The notes under the pieces: generated by a model
Seen by the model: only the letters and a program-made list of their open reading frames with translations
Databases searched by the model: none
Told to the model about the DNA's origin: nothing
Shown here: piece after piece, positions 60,187 to 64,000 of the stretch
Position numbering within the stretch: position 1 is the stretch's first letter
Layout of the letters: each line of letters opens with the position of its first letter
Translations under genes and position numbers: made by a program
From: Nitrobacter sp051535235
Lineage (GTDB): Bacteria; Pseudomonadota; Alphaproteobacteria; Rhizobiales; Xanthobacteraceae
Assembly: GCF_051535235.1 (NCBI RefSeq)
Contig: NZ_JBPPLZ010000002.1
Location: 248,001-312,000, forward strand
Reading direction: 5' to 3'
Length of the DNA stretch: 64,000 nt

Positions 60187-60320
60187 CGCGGAAGAAGGTG
60201 CCTTCGCGAAGCGGAGGAGGCGGAGGGGGGCGCATCGAGCCCCTCACCCGGCCGCCCATCGGGTGGCGCTTCGCGCCGACCCGGCGGGCGTCCACCCTCT
60301 CCCGCAAGGGGAGAGGGGAA
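60187..60320. repeat. Family D palindrome between ileS and lspA
   Basis: GGAGGAGGCGGAGGGGGGCG near 60213 and its counterpart CCCGCAAGGGGAGAGGGG near 60301 with inner hairpins TCGCGGAAG...CTTCGCGA and GGGTGGCGCTTCGCGCCGACCC. It covers most of the 211 nt between the ileS stop and the lspA start. Confidence 0.7.
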
Positions 60321-60333
60321 GAAAGGCTCGCTG

Positions 60334-63300
60334 TCACGGCGTCACCCCCAACGCCTTCCATTCCCGCAGCGCCTGCGCGTCGCGCGGCGACACGTCGGGA
60401 TATTCCTTGTCGTCGCCGACGGTCGGCAGGATCTTCCACGACCGGGCGCACTTGGTGCCTGCGGCTTTCTCGACCACCACGGCGACGCCTTGGACGTTCG
60501 GCAGACGGAACGCGTCGGCCGGCGCGTCGCTCTCGCGCACCTCATAGTTCGAAGTGATGCAGACCTCGGCCAGGTCGACGTCGAACAACGTGCCGAGCAT
60601 CGCGCGGTCGGCGACATAGACGATCGGCGAGGCTTCCAGCGAGGAGCCGATCCGCTTGGCGGCGCGTTCGAGTTCCAGCGCGCCGGTGACGACGCTGCGC
60701 ACGGCGCGGATGGTCTCCCACTTCGCGGCCAGGGCGTCGTCGCGGAAATTGTCGAAGCTCTCGGGGAACGTTGTCAGATGCACCGACGGCTCCGCGTCCG
60801 GCCGATACAGCCGCCACGCTTCCTCTGTCGTGAACGACAGCACCGGCGCCAGCCATTTCTGGATCGCATCGCACAGCATATCGATCACGGTCAGCGCTGC
60901 CTTGCGGGCCGCCGATGAGGGCGGATCGCAATACAGGGTATCTTTGCGGATATCGAAATAGAACGCCGAGAGTTCGGTGTTCATGAAGGCGGCGAGACTT
61001 GCGATCACGATCTTGTAATCGAAATCCGCGTAGGCCTTGCGCACCACCTCGCTCTGTGCCGCCAACTGGTGCAGCATCAGGCGTTCCAACTCGGGCATGT
61101 CGGCGAACGCGACCGCGTCGCCGCGATCGAAGTGATGCAGCGTGCCGAGCATCCAGCGGATGGTGTTGCGCAGCTTGCGGTAGGTCTCGATGGTGTTCTT
61201 GAGGATTTCAGCGCCGATGCGCTGATCGTCGGCGTAGTCCGTGGCGCAGACCCACAGCCGCAGGATGTCGGCGCCGGAATCCTTGATGACCTTCTGCGGA
61301 TCGACCGTATTGCCGAGCGACTTCGACATCTTGCGGCCGTTCTCGTCGAGCGTGAAGCCGTGCGTCAGCACCACGTCGTAAGACGCGCGGCCCCGTGTGC
61401 CGCAGCTTTCCAGGAGCGAGGAGTGAAACCAGCCGCGATGCTGGTCGCTGCCTTCCAGATACATCACGGTATCGTGGCCGCCATCGACCTTGCGCTTGAT
61501 GCCGGCAAGGCCGGGGAAATGCACCGGATCTTCCAGCACGAAGGCGTGGGTGGAGCCGGAATCAAACCAGACGTCGAGAATGTCGTCGACTTTCTGCCAG
61601 TCTTCATTGGCGCGTGAGCCGAGGAAGCGTTCGCGCGCGCCCTCGGTGTACCAGGCATCCGCGCCTTCCTTCTCGAAGGCGTCGGTGACGCGCTTGTTGA
61701 CGGCGTCGTCGATCAGGATTTCCGCGGAGCCGTCGCCCTTTTCGCGCACGAACACCGCGATCGGCACGCCCCATGCGCGCTGGCGCGAGATCACCCAGTC
61801 CGGCCGGTTGGCGATCATGCCGGTGATGCGATTTTGCCCGGCTGGCGGCACCCATCGGGTGACGCTGATGGCCTGCAACGCGCGGGCGCGGAGGGTGTCA
61901 CCGGGTTGCGCACGGAAGTTCGGCTCCCCTCCCCCTTGTGGGGAGGGGTTGGGGGTGGGGGTGTTCGCGAGTGCGGCGCTTGTGGCCGACCCCCCACCCA
62001 GCCCCACCCCCCCAAGGGGGGAGGGAACAGGAAGGATCTCCCTGTCCATCGCGATAAACCACTGCGGCGTATTGCGGAAGATCACCGGCTTCTTCGAGCG
62101 CCACGAATGCGGATACTGGTGTTTCAGCCGCCCGCGCGCGAGAAGCATGTTGCGTTCGACCAGCGCCTTGATGACCGCCTCGTTGGCGTCGCCCTTGTTG
62201 CCCTTGTCGTCGATGACGCGCTTGCCCGTAAAGCCCGGAGCCTGCGCGGTCAGCGCGCCGTTCTCGTCGACGGTGTAGGGAATCGCGGTGGAGATGCCGC
62301 GCGCCTCAAGTTCGCGCGCGTTCGCCGTCCAGATGTCGAAGTCCTCGCGGCCGTGCCCCGGCGCGGTGTGGACGAAGCCGGTGCCGGTATCATCGGTGAC
62401 ATGGTCGCCGTCGAGCAGCGGCACGGTGAAGTCGTAGCCGCCCTCAAAACCCTTCAGCGGATGCGCGCATTCGATCGCGTCCATGGTGTCGGCCGGGATG
62501 TCTCGCACCTTCTCGTGGGCCGTGACGCGCGCCTGCTTGAAGACGTCTTCCGCCAGCTTGTCGGCCAGAATCAGAAGATCCCCGGTCTTGGCCCAGTTGT
62601 CGGCCGGCGCATCGGTGACCTTGTAAAGACCGTAGGCGATCTTGTTCGAGAAGCTGATGGCGCGATTGCCCGGCAGCGTCCACGGCGTCGTGGTCCAGAT
62701 CACCACGCTCGCCTGCAAAATTTGATTTGTGAAAGCAACGCGCTGCTCACGTTCATCGGAATAGCCGGTTGGAACATCAACGTCTTTCACCGGAAATTTC
62801 ACCCACACCGTATCCGAGGTGTGGTCCTCGTATTCGACCTCGGCCTCCGCCAGCGCGGTCTTCTCGACCACGCTCCACATCACCGGCTTGGAGCCGCGAT
62901 AGAGCGTGCCGTTGGCGGCGAACTTCATCAGTTCGCGCGCGATCTGCGCTTCGGCCGGATAGGTCATGGTGGCGTAGGGATGGTCCCAGTCGCCGATGAT
63001 GCCGAGGCGCTTGAACTCCTCGCGCTGCACGTTCAGCCAGTGTCCGGCATAGGCGCGGCATTCCTTGCGGAACGCGACCATCGCGGCCGGCTCCTTGAAG
63101 TTCGGCTTCGCCTTGCCCTTGGAGCGGTAGTTCTCCTCCTCGATCTTCCATTCGATCGGCAGGCCGTGGCAATCCCAGCCCGGCACGTAATTGGAATCGT
63201 GGCCCAGCATCTGCTGGCTTTTGGTTACGACGTCCTTGAGGATCTTGTTGAGCGCATGGCCGATATGGATATGCCCGTTGGCGTAAGGCGGACCGTCATG

Positions 63301-63486
63301 CAGCACGAATTTCGGCCGCCCCTTCGCGCGCTCGCGCAGTTGCCCGTAAAGATCGATCTCGTTCCAGCGGTTGAGGATCTCCGGCTCGCGCTGCGGCAGT
63401 CCGGCGCGCATCGGAAAGTCCGTCTGCGGCAGGTAGAGGGTTTTGGAATAGTCAGGGGTGGCGGTCGTCTGGGGCTTGTCGGACAT
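60334..63486 (-). CDS. ileS: Isoleucine--tRNA ligase, carrying an in-frame repeat
   Basis: A 1050-residue class I synthetase. HIGH appears as PPYANGHIHIGHALN (near residue 72) and KMSKS as GRKMSKSLGNTVDP (near 719); the CP1 editing domain has WTTTPWTLPGNRAIS and GTGFVHTAPGHGREDF. Residues ~485-523 are extra: between FIAMDRE and QPGDTLRARALQAI they read LPVPSPLGGVGLGGG and NTPTPNPSPQGGGEP, encoded by a family D palindrome. Frame and flanking motifs are intact. ATG 63486 starts MSDKPQTTATPDYSKTL. lspA follows. Confidence 0.95.
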   Translation of the reverse strand: MSDKPQTTATPDYSKTLYLPQTDFPMRAGLPQREPEILNRWNEIDLYGQLRERAKGRPKFVLHDGPPYANGHIHIGHALNKILKDVVTKSQQMLGHDSNYVPGWDCHGLPIEWKIEEENYRSKGKAKPNFKEPAAMVAFRKECRAYAGHWLNVQREEFKRLGIIGDWDHPYATMTYPAEAQIARELMKFAANGTLYRGSKPVMWSVVEKTALAEAEVEYEDHTSDTVWVKFPVKDVDVPTGYSDEREQRVAFTNQILQASVVIWTTTPWTLPGNRAISFSNKIAYGLYKVTDAPADNWAKTGDLLILADKLAEDVFKQARVTAHEKVRDIPADTMDAIECAHPLKGFEGGYDFTVPLLDGDHVTDDTGTGFVHTAPGHGREDFDIWTANARELEARGISTAIPYTVDENGALTAQAPGFTGKRVIDDKGNKGDANEAVIKALVERNMLLARGRLKHQYPHSWRSKKPVIFRNTPQWFIAMDREILPVPSPLGGVGLGGGSATSAALANTPTPNPSPQGGGEPNFRAQPGDTLRARALQAISVTRWVPPAGQNRITGMIANRPDWVISRQRAWGVPIAVFVREKGDGSAEILIDDAVNKRVTDAFEKEGADAWYTEGARERFLGSRANEDWQKVDDILDVWFDSGSTHAFVLEDPVHFPGLAGIKRKVDGGHDTVMYLEGSDQHRGWFHSSLLESCGTRGRASYDVVLTHGFTLDENGRKMSKSLGNTVDPQKVIKDSGADILRLWVCATDYADDQRIGAEILKNTIETYRKLRNTIRWMLGTLHHFDRGDAVAFADMPELERLMLHQLAAQSEVVRKAYADFDYKIVIASLAAFMNTELSAFYFDIRKDTLYCDPPSSAARKAALTVIDMLCDAIQKWLAPVLSFTTEEAWRLYRPDAEPSVHLTTFPESFDNFRDDALAAKWETIRAVRSVVTGALELERAAKRIGSSLEASPIVYVADRAMLGTLFDVDLAEVCITSNYEVRESDAPADAFRLPNVQGVAVVVEKAAGTKCARSWKILPTVGDDKEYPDVSPRDAQALREWKALGVTP
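61924..62026 (-). repeat. Family D palindrome inserted in frame in ileS
   Basis: CTCCCCTCCCCCTTGTGGGG (61924-61943) is inverted relative to CCCCCCCAAGGGGGGAGGG (62007-62025), and GTTGGGGGTGGGGGTG with CACCCAGCCCCACCCCC forms the inner stem. It encodes the Pro/Gly-rich extra residues of ileS. Confidence 0.88.
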
Positions 63487-63773
63487 GAAGGCTCTGGCTT
63501 GCTCAAAGGGGCGCGAAAACGCGGGGAATAGCGAATGAACTGGTACGGTCCCGGTCTTGCGCTTGAGCCAGGGCTCAGGCGGAAGCCGGGCTGCTAATCC
63601 GTATGGTGCGCCGCGCAAACATGGGCTTTCCATAGCAGGCGGTTGGGGGGAGCGCAAAGGTCGAAACACCTTTCCGGTCATTCCGGACGCCGCGTCGGCG
63701 ATCCGAATCCGCGACATTCAACGATAATTCGTGGACGAGATTTCCGGGTTCGCGCCGCCGGCCTGCCGGCGCA

Positions 63774-64000
63774 TTACCCGATGGTGCCAAGTTTCGGGAA
63801 CGCGTCGGGCGCGGCCGCGAGCATGGTCCGTGCGACGGTCGCATCTTCGTCCATCCGGCGAACCAGCGCTTCGACACTGTCGAATTTCAGCTCCTCGCGA
63901 ATGAAGCCGATGAAGGCCACGTCCAGCGTGGTCCCGTAGAGGTCGCCGTTGAAGTCGAACAGGAACACTTCGAGCAGCGGCGCTCCGTTGTCGAAGGTCG
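63774..64000 (-). CDS. ribF: Riboflavin kinase / FAD synthetase, 3' end only
   Basis: The visible 75 C-terminal residues (TFDNGAPLLEVFLFDFNGDL, then YGTTLDVAFIGFIREELKFDS and VEALVRRMDEDATVARTML) are the riboflavin-kinase domain end of RibF, which makes FMN and FAD. The frame is open to the right window edge, so the gene continues beyond it. It is upstream of ileS on the same strand, as in the usual ribF-ileS-lspA order. The 287 nt between (63487-63773) hold no gene I can see. Confidence 0.92.
   Translation of the reverse strand, partial: TFDNGAPLLEVFLFDFNGDLYGTTLDVAFIGFIREELKFDSVEALVRRMDEDATVARTMLAAAPDAFPKLGTIG

Noticed and set aside
61834..63531. 565-codon plus-strand frame opposite ileS
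   Set aside because: Antisense shadow of ileS; composition is typical of a third-position GC artefact.

Overview
The window is a GC-rich, gene-dense chromosomal segment of an alphaproteobacterium, most likely Bradyrhizobiaceae (Nitrobacter / Rhodopseudomonas / Bradyrhizobium / Afipia type). This rests on recognised gene families and their order (hisZ-hisG, glcDEF followed by a histone H1-like gene, CIRCE-controlled groESL, pmbA-cysQ-DUF4170-DUF374-waaA-lpxK) and on several small families common in Rhizobiales (DUF1236, DUF2093, DUF3096, DUF4170). I see no phage, transposase, CRISPR array, rRNA or tRNA. Almost all of it is housekeeping chromosome; the unusual content is a dense population of short palindromic repeats.

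Layout. 0-2.5 kb: a two-barrel outer-membrane protein (5' partial) and a small secreted protein. 2.7-9.9 kb: ispB, divergent from a DUF2007 / TrmN6-like methyltransferase / S49 peptidase group, then glyQ-glyS, with glyS carrying two in-frame extra segments. 10-12.4 kb: DUF1236, a 51-residue DUF3096 protein, a TetR regulator and a class I cytochrome c. 12.7-17.5 kb: glcDEF glycolate oxidase and an H1-like protein. 18-21 kb: a TorF-type outer-membrane protein, a META-like secreted protein and an unknown secreted protein. 21.1-23.4 kb: groES-groEL with promoter and CIRCE operator. 23.5-27 kb: a lipoprotein, cheZ, an L,D-transpeptidase and DUF2076. 27.1-32.4 kb (minus strand): rsmE, hisZ, hisG, a GT2 glycosyltransferase and a ChbG/HpnK deacetylase. 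32.7-35 kb: a secreted protein, ubiA, DUF6101. 35.2-40.9 kb: a compact tldE - cysQ-like - DUF4170 - DUF374 acyltransferase - waaA - lpxK run (lipid A/Kdo assembly). 41-49.8 kb: an odd dienelactone-hydrolase-like protein, xseA, purD, a fluoroacetate-dehalogenase homologue, tadA, rluB-like, rsmD, DUF1801. 49.8-55.6 kb: mutL, an RHH protein, a two-subunit GMC dehydrogenase, a VOC protein, arfB. 55.8-64 kb (minus strand): an M16 peptidase pair, a secreted protein, lspA, ileS (with an in-frame repeat) and the 3' end of ribF.

The strongest unexplained structure is a set of CTAG-bounded repeats. Three families (here A, ~105 bp double hairpin; B, ~100 bp; C, 76-80 bp palindrome) share CTAG ends. In five genes (tetR, cheZ, xseA, arfB, and the second M16 gene) the TAG stop codon is itself part of the terminal CTAG of an adjoining A or B element. 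Elements also abut or nest at each other's CTAG ends (31.3-31.6 kb and 55.6-55.85 kb). A separate GC-rich palindrome family (here D) occurs between genes and has also entered glyS and ileS in frame, adding about 40 residues to each essential tRNA synthetase.

Names follow recognition of families from the translated sequences; no database search was possible. Start codons were moved from the longest frame where a Shine-Dalgarno sequence, a signal peptide or the family's usual N-terminus argued for it.
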